A program made the position numbers and the translations under genes. The notes under the pieces are model-generated. The model was given only the letters and a program-made list of their open reading frames with translations, was not told the DNA's origin and did not search any database. A stretch of DNA of 56,408 nt from Mansonella perstans (Eukaryota; Nematoda; Chromadorea; Rhabditida; Onchocercidae). The DNA is taken from the NCBI GenBank assembly GCA_037074765.1, contig JBAMDO010000285.1, forward strand, positions 1 through 56,408, read 5' to 3'. Every line of letters starts with the position of its first letter. Within the stretch, counting starts at the first letter, position 1. Of the stretch, positions 37,076 to 51,900 are shown piece by piece.

Positions 37076-39963
37076 CCCTGGATATACATGTAAATGTAAC
37101 TTTAATGAGATTTCACATTTCCACCTCAAAAAGAAAATGTTTGGGATTGAATTGATTTATTTTATTACTCAAATAATTAAAGATAAAAAGTTTGAATGCA
37201 TCTACTATTGCCGTTCAATTTTTAAAACGAAAAAACAAACAAATAAAGTAACCTTGTTGTTTGTAATTGTTTTTGTTAAATTAGCTAAAAAAACTAAACT
37301 AACTTTTAATCAGTTAATATGATCACCAAATTAGCCAATGTGGAATCTAATTAGCAAATATGGCATCTAATTGAAATAGCAACAGTATTTTGATGGACAG
37401 CAATGAACAAATTTCAAAAGTTTAAATCTAATATAAAAATTTATTTTGTGACTTTTTGTTAAATTTCCTTTTCTTCAACAAGTTAGCTTTTATTATCCAA
37501 TCATTTCTATTAAATTTAATTTAATTTCCTAAAATATTAATTAATTACACTTATTGCTCATTGTTGCAATCCAGCACGATTCATTTTTTTTTTATAACAA
37601 ATTGCTTGCATTGTAAGGGTTAAATAATCAATCACAAAGCATCGTATCGATCAGCCATATTCAATCAATCAATACACACTGATAAATGCAATCAGCATTA
37701 CTTAGTTAAAGAAGTGATGTTATTAGTTCAAATGCTTCTTCTTCTATAGGACGATATCTATTGTGCTATCATGCCATCATGCTGTGCCCATCATACTACT
37801 GTGCATTAGTATCGAAAAATCGTATTTTGAATGATCCAAATTATGGCAAAACATAATGTCTATAAATTTATATGCCGTATCAGAAGGATAGATCAAAATA
37901 GAAATTAATTACAAGATGACACCATGAGCACTTGATACTTGAACTCTAAATTCCTTTCCGTGATATGTGTAACTACAAAGAAGTGAGTTTAATTTTTATG
38001 AAATATAAGATAAGAAATTTGACGCGTGGTATAAGTTAATTACTTTTAATTATTATCATATCATCAATCAGTCAATACATTTCATATTTATTAATGCTGT
38101 ATGTGAAAAGAAATTTTGCAAAAAAAAAAAAAAAAAAAAAAAATTAAATGATTTAAAATTTAAAACCTAAATTTTTGAATATTTTGAACAACTTTTTTTT
38201 TTTTTTGTCCAATCAGTTCAAATATTCAAAAGAAATTAGAATTGCAGCAGCATAACTGAATGGATGCAAATAATCAAAAAGAGAACGGAACCGTATTTTA
38301 ATTTATAAACCTTTGGAATTAATTTTCGAATATTTCGGATGTGTGAAATTTTTAAAGATAAATGTTTCTATTTTCATATAATCCTTTTTTAATAAAATTA
38401 TTGCATAGTAAATGAAAAAAAATCAAATGTGAATATCAAAACGTTTTTTATTGAATTTTTTTTTCAAAAATACACGTTAACATATTTTAAAGAGAAAAAA
38501 GAAAAAACAAAACAATAAACAATAATTAATGGAATTATAGTAATTTGAAAGAAAAAAAAAAAAAATTAGTATAAGTGAGCTTGTACATAATAATTCATAG
38601 CAGTATTAAGTAAATTTTTTCAAAGAAATGGAATGATAATAGACAAGCAAAAATTTTAATGGAAAAAATCTCTTGAAATACAAATTAATATTAATATGCA
38701 GCGCATATGAAGAAAAGAAACAAACAAAAATGGAAAAAAATAAAAAGAAAGAGAAAAAAAGGAAGAAAAGCCATAGTTAGACAAAGTATAACATTTGAAC
38801 ATTTGACATTTGACCTATGTAACCATTATACAATTTAGTTTTATGGTTAAAACATCAAGCATACACGATTTCCGTTATAATCTTCTATATCTATAACTCT
38901 TATACGAATTTTTTAACAATAAATTACTGAAATTTCAAATATTTTTATTAAGATTTTCATAAGTGAAATATTTCTAGATTGCAATAATTAATTGATGAAC
39001 ACGATAGTGTATGATACTGCATGAATAAACCTATAAATAGGCAGATCTGAAAAGATTATTTTAAAAATTGAGCCAAGTTTGAAATTAAAGAAAAAAAATA
39101 AAAGGACAGAAATTGTCATTTGCATTGGATCTAATTGGGATATATTTTTGAAGCAAGAATTCGAAAAATATTATTACAAAATCATATTTTATGATTTTCT
39201 TTTCATTTCCATTTCCAATATGAAAATTTTCACGAAAGTTAAATATTATTGATTGATGAGCTTTCCGAAATTTTAAATTTTCAACAAAATTTGATTTTAA
39301 ACAATCAAATCATTAATTATACAATTGTCAATACAGTTAAAATGACAAAGAGAAGCAGAGGGAGAGAAAATAAAAAATGGAAATTGGAGAAAATAAGACA
39401 AATATACAACAGATCAAAGTGACTTTGACATCATTTTAAAATGAGTGGATTTAATGATGATAATTAGGCTTCTAGCAAATATAGGCAGTTTTGGTGAACA
39501 ATTCATATTAATCAAATAAGTCTAATGCACCATTTTTCAACCACTGATCACACTGAGCTATATCAATCAAACGATCAATCAATCAATCAACTTGATTAAT
39601 CGATTAGTTAGTCAACTAAATTAATAATAAATGTTAGCAATATTAAAACAACACTTCTTTTGCACAGGCAGTCACGAACATACCCTATTACTTAATTAAA
39701 GGTATAAAAGAAAACAATAATACTAACAGTAATAGTATCAATAAGTAACAATAATTGTAGTAATGGATAATAACAGTTAGCAATTGGGAATAATAATGTA
39801 ATTAGGGAATGTTATAATAAAATTAAGTATCACTGTATAATTAAGGAAATAGTAGTATTACTGTAGTAGCGGTAATTGTTGCAGGATTAAGTAGTAGTTG
39901 ATTATACTAACAATTTATAATGAGGTATTGCAGAGTAAAAAAAAAACATTTAATCCGGTTTTA

Positions 39964-42900
39964 TTAACATTGAGATTCTGATATCGGATTTATAGCGCTT
40001 GTCATATCGGTAACATTACTTGCTGAACCGGAACTACTACTTTCGCTACCATCTGCAAAATTTCAAAAGAACAACAAAAAAAACACAAAAAATTTTGAAC
40101 TGGAAAAATTTAAATATATCATTAGATATTAGATAGGTCATATTTACATAAAAAAAAAATTTTTTAATTAGTGTTATGAATTGAAATAATTCGAAAATTA
40201 AAACTTTTTTTTTTTAAATAGAGATAAAGAGTTATAAAAAAGAAAAAAGAGATTCCTAAATACATGAATTGAATAATTAGTATTATATATGAATTAAATA
40301 TTGATAAATATATGATCTGAATAATAAAATATATAAATTGAATGAATAAATTTTACAACAAAAATATTTGTGTTATAAAGATTTCAGAGAAATGAGCAGT
40401 TGTTTAAACTTACTAACTCGGCTTGGCCATATATCGATGAGTGAACGAAGTGTTCGAGCTGCCTGATCCGTATCTAATGGATTGATAATTGTCTTTGGTT
40501 GATAAATACCACTGCTACTCTGAGTACTACTACTGCTTTCCACTGGTGCATTACAGGAACAAAAAAGTAAACAACCAAATATACCCGTTAAACGTGCAAC
40601 ACTGGTACCATTATGTTGTTCTGAATTCATTACCATCTTTAAATGATCCATTATTTGTATCAGTGTATTCTGCAAATAAAAAAAAAAAATTAATTAATTA
40701 CTAAATTTTCCAATCAGTATCAATTGACAAAATTAAAACATCACATTCTGCATTAACTTGATAATAATTATGATTTTTCATATACGGTAATAATTATGAT
40801 TATATGGTAATAATTCTATGGTAAAGAATTCTATTGTAATTCTACGGTAACTAATATGATAATAATTATGATTCTGGGTCGAAACAGTTTGCTTCTTAAT
40901 ATTACCATTTGTATTACAAATATTCTTAGCAATTTGAAGTTAAAATGAAAAACTAAACAAGACACACATAGTCTAGTCTTAGCAAAAAAAAATACTTTTG
41001 TAGCATTAAAAAAAAATCAATAATTTAAATTTAAAATGAATGCTCGAACAAGTATGAAAACAGAAAGGTTGAAATTTTAAATTTATAAATTAGAAAAAAC
41101 TGAAATCATACCTTATTAGGTACAGGTAAACAATCGATAACTCGAAGTAACAAATGACGATTACCCCGTGGATCATTGGGTAGTGTAACGGTGAATGCTT
41201 CCACAATCATGCTATAAATCGAAATTGATATCAACGGTTCTGGTAATTCACGTAAAAAATCCTTCACTAAACATGCGAGAACATTTGTATCTGGAACTGC
41301 TTCTACGTTTAATCGTGCTTGTTCTACGTTTAATTCCAATTCTTCACGTACTATACGTTTCTTTTCCAACGATCCACATACTGCAACATCTTAACTACAA
41401 CAAATAAGCCTAAGCAGTAATTTGCAATTAAAAAAGATATTCGCAACTTAAAAACTTAAATAATTAAAAATTTAAAAAAAATTTCAACATATTCTCTATA
41501 GTGCATAATTGATCTATACAAAAAAATTTAGTAAATTTTGAGACTTCATAATTTCTTTATTTAGAAAAATTTAAACATACGTATGTAAAGACCCGAATAA
41601 TTAACACCACGATGTTCAATTTCCTGCAACAAGCGGCAAAGTACCAGAGGTGTTTCACGTCCCTCTCTTGCAACTAATTGTTGCAAAGGTATTCCAAATA
41701 ATCCATCATACCTGTTGTAAGAATATTTTTTTTTAAACACAAAACAAATAATTTCTTGTAATAAATTTCTAAAATTTTTAATTAACAAAAAAAAATCAAA
41801 AAAAAAACTTAAACAATTAGAAAAGAATATAAACCTGGAATTAACAATTCGTCGAAATGCTAATGCAATGCTATGAAAAGCAATTTTTACAATTAATTGA
41901 CCTTTTGGTTCCAAATTCAATGCAAACATTCTATTGCCATTTAAACGATCTACTACAAATGCTTCCAATAATTTCAACGATCCCTTATGACACAATTTAT
42001 GCCTAAAATATAAATTATAAAACTAATAAATTTAGCACAGAAACTAAATTTTAATCACTATAATTTAAAACAATCTACTAAACAAATAGGTATTTTTTTT
42101 TGGGTATTAATTTTTTGATATTTATTGATTTTTTCGCGGTTTTTAGGTATTCAAGTACTGATTTTTTTCACCACTTTAATTTAAATCAAATCTTAATTAA
42201 ATTTAAAAAATAAATAAAACGAAGAAAAAAATTACCGATATTGCGGATGCCAAGAATAGATGAAAAAGTTTGTATGAGTAGCATGTTGTACGTCAATTTC
42301 AAACGTTTCACGCCAACGAAATTTTTGCTCAGCTGTTGAAACACCTGTTCTAGCACGATGTACGTCATTTACCTCCAATACACAGTACATTTCATCCGTT
42401 AATGCTTTTTGCTTTTCCGGCATACGTAATCCACGTCCTTCAATTATCTAAAAAAAAATTTTTTTTTTTTACAAATAATAGATATAATTTATAATTGCAA
42501 AAAATGTGCAGGAAAAAGCAAATATAAATTATCAAAAAACAATAGTAAACAATAACAACAACAACAACAACAGTAAAAAATGATACTTAAACACTATAAT
42601 CATTGCAGTGATAATTAATAAATAACTATTGAAAAAATTATAAAATAGAATTAGCATTTCATACAAGGCTATCTAATTAATGATGATAGAGTAATTTTTG
42701 ATGAAAAAATAGATACCTGTACAGTAAGGATACCAGTAAGTGAAGTAACATTTAGTGGTGTATCAACATCAAATCCTGGTCCAGCTACTCGTAATGGTAC
42801 CCGTCTATTCATTAACGGTGATACATGTAACCTATCTAAAAGGTCGTTACGTTCATGACCAAGCGAAAACCTATTCATCTGAAAAGAGAAAAAAATTACC

Positions 42901-45900
42901 ATATCACAATTATTAGATCGTTAGTAAAAGAAAAAAATGTTAAAAAAAAATTTCCACTTTTTTGACTATCATTGAATTTTTTTTTTTAAATATCTTTCAA
43001 TGTGATAAGTTTCCAACCGAATATTCACAGAAACTCTAAGATAATAGCACGATAAGTAGAAAACAGACATAGGATAAGAAAAATAATAAATTATTTTATT
43101 TTAAAAAGCAAAAGCAGAAAAGTTTTAAAATTTAACTACTATATTGAAAGTTTTGATTAAAATTTATTTTTAAATTGATACAATTTATTATTTTTTTTAA
43201 AAATCTTTTATGGCTCAAAAAAAAGAGTAAAAGACAAAAAATGAATGGTCAAGAAAAGTGTCATATAGGGTCAAAATTAAAAATACTTCTCAAAAAAAAA
43301 AAATTATACGAAGTTTTTGTGATTTTAATATTTCTCAAAAAAAAAAAAAAAAATTCAAATTTATCGGTAATTCCAAATAACAATAAATTAATGGTAAATT
43401 AAAAACGAACAGTAGTATTTAAGATAGCCCTAGATGGAAGTGAAGAACTTCGAAATGATGCACCAGGTTCTTCACCATATGTATGTGACCATCTTGACTG
43501 TCGTTCCTGCGGTCTAATTCCCGTATCAATACATGCCCAATTACGATATTCTTGCGCTGAAAATATATCATCAATTGTTCGACCATATTGTCCGCGCATC
43601 CGAGTATCTAAAAATATTGATGATAAATTTTTACTGATGAGAAAAAATTAAAGTGATATGAAAGAAACTGAATTTAAAAAACTTAGCATTTGAAATACTA
43701 ATTGCGAACTTTTGCTGATAGGAGAAAGTTAAAATGATATGCAAACTGAATTAAAAGAATAGCATTTGAAATATTAATATATTATCATGATGATGATAAC
43801 ACATTAATGTTTCATAATGGTTTGGCTTCGCGAATGAAGATTTACAGGATTTCACCCCCGTTTTACACAGACTCGCTTTTGACTAAGAAAATCAATACCG
43901 GATATAAATATCATTTTTTTTTATCAGGCTCTGGCCATGACTTTTTTGTAGCATCATATTGTAGAAAGTGGTAATAGAGTTGATGCAAGGACACAACCTT
44001 AGATGATGCAAGAACACAACCTTAATTATTGAGAAAGGTTTGGAAAATGAATCGTCATATTTGATTTGACCGTGCCAATTTTCATATAACAGGATGATCA
44101 TTTTGAGGAATTTGGGGGGACATCCTAATCGTTCCAAGATCTGCCATAAGCCATTTTTGCTCACAGTGTCAAAAGCTTTGGTGAAGTTAACGAAAATTAT
44201 GTACCGTACTCTGTTTTGTTCTCTATATTTCTCTTGTTATTGTATACCATGTCAGATATTCTCTTATTAGCTTCGCAGCCAGATTGATTTTTAGCTGAAA
44301 GATCTTCGGCAATAGTATGGATTAATCTGTTTAGGTATTCTTGCGAGAATTTTTCCGGCAATGAAGATCAGAGCTATACTTCGATACTTTGAGCAGTTTG
44401 ACTTGTCTTTTTTTTTATTATAAAACGAGATGATAATTGCATTGCGGAAATCTGATGATAATTAGCATTTTTCTAACAATGTACAACGAGCTCAAGAAAT
44501 TTAGCATGGAGTATATAGCCTTCACAGTTTTAAACTTCAGATGGAATTCCATCAGCTCGACCTGTTTTGTCAATTTTTATTTGTTTCATAGTTTAAGAAT
44601 CTCTTGCAGCAGTATACGGCTATATCCAGTTCTGTTTTTATCATTTATTCTGGATGTTGCAAAGTTTTCATTGAAGTTTGCTGCATGCAAGACGAAAAAC
44701 TGCATTTCTAACATGATAAACTAGCTGGGTAAGAGCAAGTGCATGGTGTTTTGACTGTTTCCATCAAACCAATCTCTTTTTTTCTTTGGAAAAACAAGAG
44801 ATTCTTCACGTGATTGCAAGATACTATTTTTTATTTGTTATAAGAGTGTTTTGTTGGAGAGTTCATCGGTAGGATTTCCAAGTCTGCTTTGAGAATTTCC
44901 TTGAAAATTATTTTTCACTGCAGTTGTATGAAGTTTGTTAATTGTACTCCTTTTCAATGGAAGTCCGCTCCACTTGAGTTTGAGTTTGACATGAAAATTA
45001 AATTTGCAGCATATTAGGCGGTCAGTTTTTCAGTGCCGGCACTAAGCATATATGGCGAACATAATGAATGTATTTTTGAAACGCTAGAATTTAGTCGATG
45101 AAATGCCAATGCTTGGAACGAGGATGCTCAAGGATGTCTTCAAGCTGTCTTTCTGATGAAAGTTTCTATAATTGTGAGCTGTTTTTCTTCGCAAAATCCC
45201 AGCAGAAGAGGCCGTTATCATTGCAGTTCCTAATATATCCTTCCAGAATGCAAAAAAAAAAAAAAAAAAAAATTACGACTTATTCAAGCGTTCAAGTTAT
45301 CAGTCATCAAGGAACATGATTTTATCGCCTGCTGGAGCTTTTTGAATAAGACAACGCAAGTCAAAAGTGTAACATTTGTCTTTATCTGTAGGGTTACGCT
45401 TGTAGAGTGGGCATATACACTGAAGAGAACGAAATGGTACTTATTCTGAAGTGGAAGACTTAAGAAAATAATGCAATCGGATTGTCCTATTGGCAAGTTG
45501 TCAGGTTTGGATACGATGGAAATTTTGATCATGAGGCCAACTCCTGAAAGATGCCGTTTATTTTCAAACTTTCCGATCAATAAAGTCTGTAACCGGCATT
45601 AAGTTCTTTAAGACTGCCTTTTCCGTTAAGAGAACCTCGCTGAGAGCGACTATGTCAATGTTGGATCGCGATATTTTGTATGCAGTTAGAACGGAACGAC
45701 GTTCTGGATGTCCATTTTCGATAGTATCAAGCAAGGTTCTGACGTTCCAACAAACAAATTGTTAAGCTGGAAACTTGAAGCAGGTGTGTGCCTTAGATTC
45801 GTTTTATTTGGTTTTGTTTTTATTCGACGGCAAAAGAAGATGTCCGTTGAGCGCAGTTAGCCAGTAGGATGAAGAGTGAAAATGGGCTATGGTTCAACCA

Positions 45901-48900
45901 TCTTTTCTAGGCCCCTCTCCGAATGAAACAAGCAGTTCTTTCCTCGAATAAGGCTGCTCGGTCATTCAGATGTTGCCGAACAAGACTCTTCAAGTCAATC
46001 TGGAGTAACCAAAATCTTGACCGCCTGCATGTAGAGTTAGGACTATGGACTGATTTTCAAGTGCATCTTATCACCTGCCATTTCGCCCCTCATCTATCGT
46101 TACAAAGCTATTCTTCTTTGAATGTAAATGAAACCTTGAGCCGACGCAATGGATTTTTAAGTGAGGTGGAATGCGCGCAGAACTACTCTACTCTTTAATC
46201 CCGAGATTCATCTGTCATGGTCTAGCAAGTTTGACTATGATAGCGAGATCCTCAAGTTGTAAGTTGATCCTCAAGTTGTAAGTTCTGGTTAAAGCATCCT
46301 TCTCCTAGATGGATAACCTTGCAGGCTAAGCGAGTTTCATTTACCCGGGTTCGAAGTAAGAGTTTTCTATTTACGATAGTAGCATGATGGCTAAGGAGCC
46401 CATTCTGCCCGTGGATACACTTTGCTTGACCTTAAGGTCGAGACCTGTCTGGCATGGGAGATTCTGTTGGAAATATAAATCACTTCAAAGCGTCCAAAAT
46501 AAACAAATGAACAAGGAAAAAATTAAGCAACCCAATGAAATTTTCTCAAAATTGCTAACAATACAAAACTTTTTTTTTTCTATTAATGCCTAGTGACAGA
46601 AATAAATCTTAAATAAAAAAAAGTGCAGTAATTTCATCACTTTTCTACTTAAAAAAGATAATTTTGAGAATATTTAAAACTGATAAACTCAAAAATCAAA
46701 GTATAAGAAATGTTATATAAAATGAAATTTTGCGAAAGGGAGAAATGTGGGAGAATCAATGTAATAATCAATGGTGAGAATTTAAGTATGTTGAAGAAAA
46801 AAATTTCTGAAGAGCTTTCCGGGATACGGTAATAATAAAAATATAGATCGGGAAAAAAAGTTGAGAGAGACAGAGACAATTTATCGTTTCTCGAGAAAAA
46901 GAAAAAAATGAAGGAAATAAAATTATGTGATACTTTTCGCTACTTATTGCAAATAATGTGAACGGAGGCAATCAATTTCCGGATTTTTGCATATATTCTT
47001 GGAAATTGATGGAGATGTTCAAAGAGTAGACTAGCATCGTCAGAATCCATTTTCTATTATTTAAATATGAAGAAAGTTGTGAATATTGTAATAGGATTTA
47101 AAACATACTTGCACCATCGATGACATCATTTCGCCATTTTACGGTTCGTGATGCGCTACCGGAGACAGCACGCCGACGAGGTAACGAGTTACTTCTATTT
47201 GCTGAATCAAGTGCATGCCAAGCTGACTGACCGCGGAACATATATCTCGGATCGATAGCTCCTGGTGGTGAACATAGAGAATGATGCATAGAATGACCAG
47301 CTACATCACTAAGTGAACGTTGATTGGTAGGTAATGGACGTGATGTATCGGGTGGTATTGGGTGAAATTGTGAAAGACTAAGATTTCCCGGGAAAGCACC
47401 ATAGCTATTTGATAGCGGAAGATAATCAGGAGCAGTTGATGGACCAGGAAAAGATTGTGGAGGCACAGATCGTTGGGTCAATGATCGAGGCATTGAATAG
47501 GTATATGAAGGTAGCATCTGAAACATAATTCATCATTATTCCTTTAAATTATTAATAGTAATTTATAATTAATTACAACAAGCCTTCAAAAAAGAAAAAA
47601 ATATTGAATGAATCACTTCACGTGTATCACTCACTTTTCTCCTACCTGGTTGGATAATTGAGCAGTGGTGGTGAAGCTATCGGCACGACGTACTGCAGAA
47701 GGCAATAATTTAGGAGGTGGAACACGTGCGGTTCGTGAAACGGTTTCTTCTAATTTTTCTGCTTGACTATTCAAGAGACGTGATGATGGACGATGATGGT
47801 GTTGATGATGATGATGATGATGATGACCGGTAAAATGTTGTGGTGGACTCATCTTTATCACTGATGGTGATATACCAGTTGCTGCTGCTACTGAAGATGG
47901 TGGTGCTGTTGTAGATGGTTGTTGTGAACATCGTTTAGCTATTTCCTGAATTTTTATTAAATATTTAATTAAATGATAGTAAAATTTATCACTACTATCA
48001 TTAATTATTAAATTTTTCATGACTGTCTTTTATTACCAGTAATTTTTTTATAACTACCTTTTATTATTATCAGTTATTATCATATATTAATAAATTTATG
48101 TCATATATCATGTAACAACACTTCTGATATCACCGTTATCAGTTCCGAAGATAGTAAAATATATAATGTCCTTAATCACTACGATTTATCAGTTCGATTA
48201 TTTATTTGTTTCTCCATTTTTTACTCTCCTTTTTTTTTTGAAATATATATTCCTTAAAAGACAATTTTAATTAATATCAGAATAAAATTTTAAAAAAAAT
48301 TTTATTATTATATAAAAGATTTTATTATATATTAAAAGATTTAGGAACGAAAACGAAGCCTAAATATTACATTAGGCTTCATTTCTAAGACTAAATCTTT
48401 TATTGTATTACTTTCATCAAATTATAGATTTTCATTTTTGTCTTCGCTATATGCTCTGTTCCTATTAATTGCACTTAAATTTCATTTAAACGTTGCGAAA
48501 ATTTGATTAGCGAATAATTCCACATATTTTTATTTGAAAAATTCAATCATGATGTTGTAACTGAAAGATCTAGGATGAAAAAATTGTTCGCAGTGAGAAA
48601 TGTAATTAAAATATCTGAAATGGAGCAATTGAAATTAAAGTAAATTGAGAAAAAAGTGAACTAGGATGAAAGAATAGCTCCCAGTGAGAGATGCAATTAA
48701 AATATTTGAAATGGAATGATTGAAAAACTGAAATTAAAATAAACTGAGAAAAAAGTGAAAAATTACATTGCTCTGACAGAAGTTTTCGCTGTTCAATATA
48801 ACTTTTTGCAAAAAATATGATAATATTCTAACTAGCGAAATGAATTAAAATCTTGAACTCTGAACTCTATCGAAATAAGCAAGCTTGCTTCATGTTAAAC

Positions 48901-51900
48901 AGATTAGAAATTTAAATGAAATAATTACTTTAAAATGTCTCCACTATCTCTGCGCTTACACTGATGCTATTTTTTCAATTTAAGTAAAAAATGAAAGATT
49001 TTTAGGGAAAATTATGATAGTTATAGAAAGTAACGAATAAAATAATAGCTTTAGATAAAGTTTTGGATAACATTTTATACAATGATAAGAATTCGGATCA
49101 AGTAAATTGATTAAAAGTAAACTTTCTATAGAAAAAAAAATGCCAATGATTAAAGATTAAAGTAAGCCGAAATTAAAGGAATAAAAAAATTTACCATTAG
49201 GGAATAGTACTGAAAAAGATATTGAAGTTATTATAGTTTATTTTATATAGGTTATCCAAATTATCGTTGTCATTCTTTTTATGACAAATGAAAAGCAGTT
49301 CGTAATGACTGATGGTAATATTTTGTTTGGTTTATGGTAATGTAACAATGATGACATATAATTATGATGCTATAAGAACAATTATTACTTCAACTTTTTA
49401 AAATTCACACTTAAATTTTCCACGATCATCAATGTAAATATAGAAAATGATAGAATAATCAATATTCAAAAATTCAAAAATGTGAATATTACTCACAAAT
49501 AACTAGGTTAGATCAAGTAATTGAGAAAAAGAAATTTTTTTGTAAATTATAAACAATTGTAAGGAAGTAAGCAATTGTGAAACAGATCGGAATTGGAATG
49601 AAATTGAAGTCAATATCAAAAGATGAAAAGTTGTAAGTTGAAAAAGAAAAAGAATTTGATTTAAAGAAAAATTCTAAATTGTAAAACTATATAAAAGCAA
49701 CATAGAATTATTTTAAATTAATTTATTTTATATTTTAAAAAAAAAGAAAAAACTCTAAATGGGTAACATTATTTTCAGTGAAAAAATATCAGTGATCTAA
49801 GTCATATCATTCGGTGAGTGATGATTAATAAATTTCGGAAAATTAAAAATTTTCTTAAACAGATTAAAATATCATATTAATGGTAATAGCACAAAAAAAA
49901 AAGAAAATACTAGAATTACTAATAAATGATTGGTCAAGTATTAAAAATAGACAGATTTTTTTCTTTTGTAAATTTGACTTATGCGAAATTAAAAAAAATT
50001 CACATATTTAAATATCATTTAACAATATTTAATTCATTCTCAAATATAAGAAAGTAAGAATTAGCAAAATCAAAATAGGATAAATTATTTTTATACTTTA
50101 ACACAATTAAGCAAAATGAAAATGATAAACCTGTTGTTGACGAGCCTTTTTGCCAAGCCATGTATTGGCAGTTGAGGTTGGATGATTTAACAAGGTAGAT
50201 GAAGGTGTATCATCATACTGCTCATGATCACCTCGTTGAAAAACAACCACTGGTCGTGTTACCATTGATTGTGATTGTGTCATTCTTTCCCTAAAATTTA
50301 AACAAATATATTTAAAATGCTAAGACATAAAATTTAAAAATGAAAAATGAAAAGTTGTAAAGTAAATATAAAGTAATTTTTAAAAAATACTGTCTTAAAT
50401 TTAATTTGTATGCAAATCTATTACAATTAACAATTATCTATCTATATATTAAAATTATCTAATGGTATATATCATCAGTAGATCATCTGTTTGATAAATG
50501 CATTAAAAAAAATTACAACAATATATGGCTCAAAAAAAAAAGAAATTACTGAAAACTTACATTTGAGTAAGTTACTTTTATAAAAGATAAAATGGATAAC
50601 TTAAATAAAATGTAAAGTAACTTGTAAAGTTAACAAAACGAATGATTGAATTAAACCATAAACAGTCATATTTTACTTTTATTTTTAAAATTGAAAAAAA
50701 AGATAAAATACCTTTTGTTTTTAATAAAACGTATCCTAAGTAAAAGACGACGTGGTATCGAAAGTACCAATACTACATCATCAATACTCATCGATGATAC
50801 ATCAACATTATTCACTGATAATATTTCATCACCAGGACGTATAATATCACCGTATTTTTCCAATTCTGAATTCTCACCAAAACGTGATGCAAATACACCT
50901 GATGACCTGAAATTAAATTTAATCATTTAATTTCAATTAAAAAAAAAGCAATAAAATGTAAGGAAAAAAAAACTAATATACATGGTAAAAGAAATGTTGT
51001 AAGCATTTGTTATCATTACTGACAATGATAATTATATGCCAAAATATTTTTGTGCTGAATTTACGGAATTTAAAAAAATGTACCGAAACTTACAATTTAA
51101 TTTAAAATATTGAATTATTATATTTTACAGCATAAACCATTCAAAAATCATTTTGATGCAAAATTTAATGATTTTACAAATAATTTTTTGGGTATTATTT
51201 TTTATTATCCTTAATATTATTTTTGAATTTTAAATTTAATATTCAAATTCAATTATTTTGCTATGTCTAAAGAAGGTAAAAATTTTTCATAATTAAACAA
51301 ATTATTAAAACACAAAAAATATTAGTACCTGTCTGCACCATTACCTTCCCGAAGATATAAACCAAGACTTTGTCCTGGTTTTTTGATAATTTCCACCAAT
51401 TGCACAACAATAATATCACCAGCACCAGCAACTCCTCGTTTTTCCATTCGATATTCCGATCTAAATAAAATATCGTCTTTTTTTTTAATTCAATAATCGG
51501 ATTGAATGATGATAATAAAAATTTATGTTTAAGAAAAAAAAATTACCTTTATTAAAAAATTGTCCTTAAAAAATCACCCTTTATTAACCCAAATTCAATC
51601 TTCAAGCTAGAGAATTTTCTAGACTTAGACTGGAGAAATTAAACGAAGTAAAATATTATTTCGTATTTTAAAAAGAAAATATAAGCGATGAAAATATTTT
51701 TAAATGATATTTAAAAAACGAAAATAAAAACTAGTAGAGACTATTATTTAGTAATTTAGTAAAAACTAGTAAAAAGTATTTTTATATATGCAATAGGAAT
51801 TTTGCACTTACTTGTCGAGGATGCGAGCCGAAAAGCCGGTAATACCGGATGCAGTAAGTGTAGAACTTTGTTGATCGACTTGATGAATTTTGCGCACAAT

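Larger units (their letters stand above)
36082..39963. other. Intergenic region between mks-3 and syd-1
   Basis: About 3.9 kb holding the mks-3 promoter side (X-box), a degenerate repeat field (36480-37075), AT-rich sequence with a long A run near 38120, and the 3' flank of syd-1. No coding exon recognised. Confidence 0.7.
43608..47108 (-). other. 3.5-kb syd-1 intron carrying a retroelement
   Basis: Intron between the exon ending VIDGA and the exon starting [10 protein letters not shown]. It contains the LINE remnant (43860-45770) and a GC-richer flank (45770-46500) that may be its 5' part or a second element. The remaining 600 bp are AT-rich with no exon. Confidence 0.75.

Noticed and set aside
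37137..37322. 61-codon open frame between mks-3 and syd-1
   Set aside because: Lys/Phe/Ile-rich AT sequence without domain or splice context.
46384..46593. 69-codon plus-strand open frame near the LINE
   Set aside because: Antisense to the element's probable 5' region, with no domain and no splice sites.
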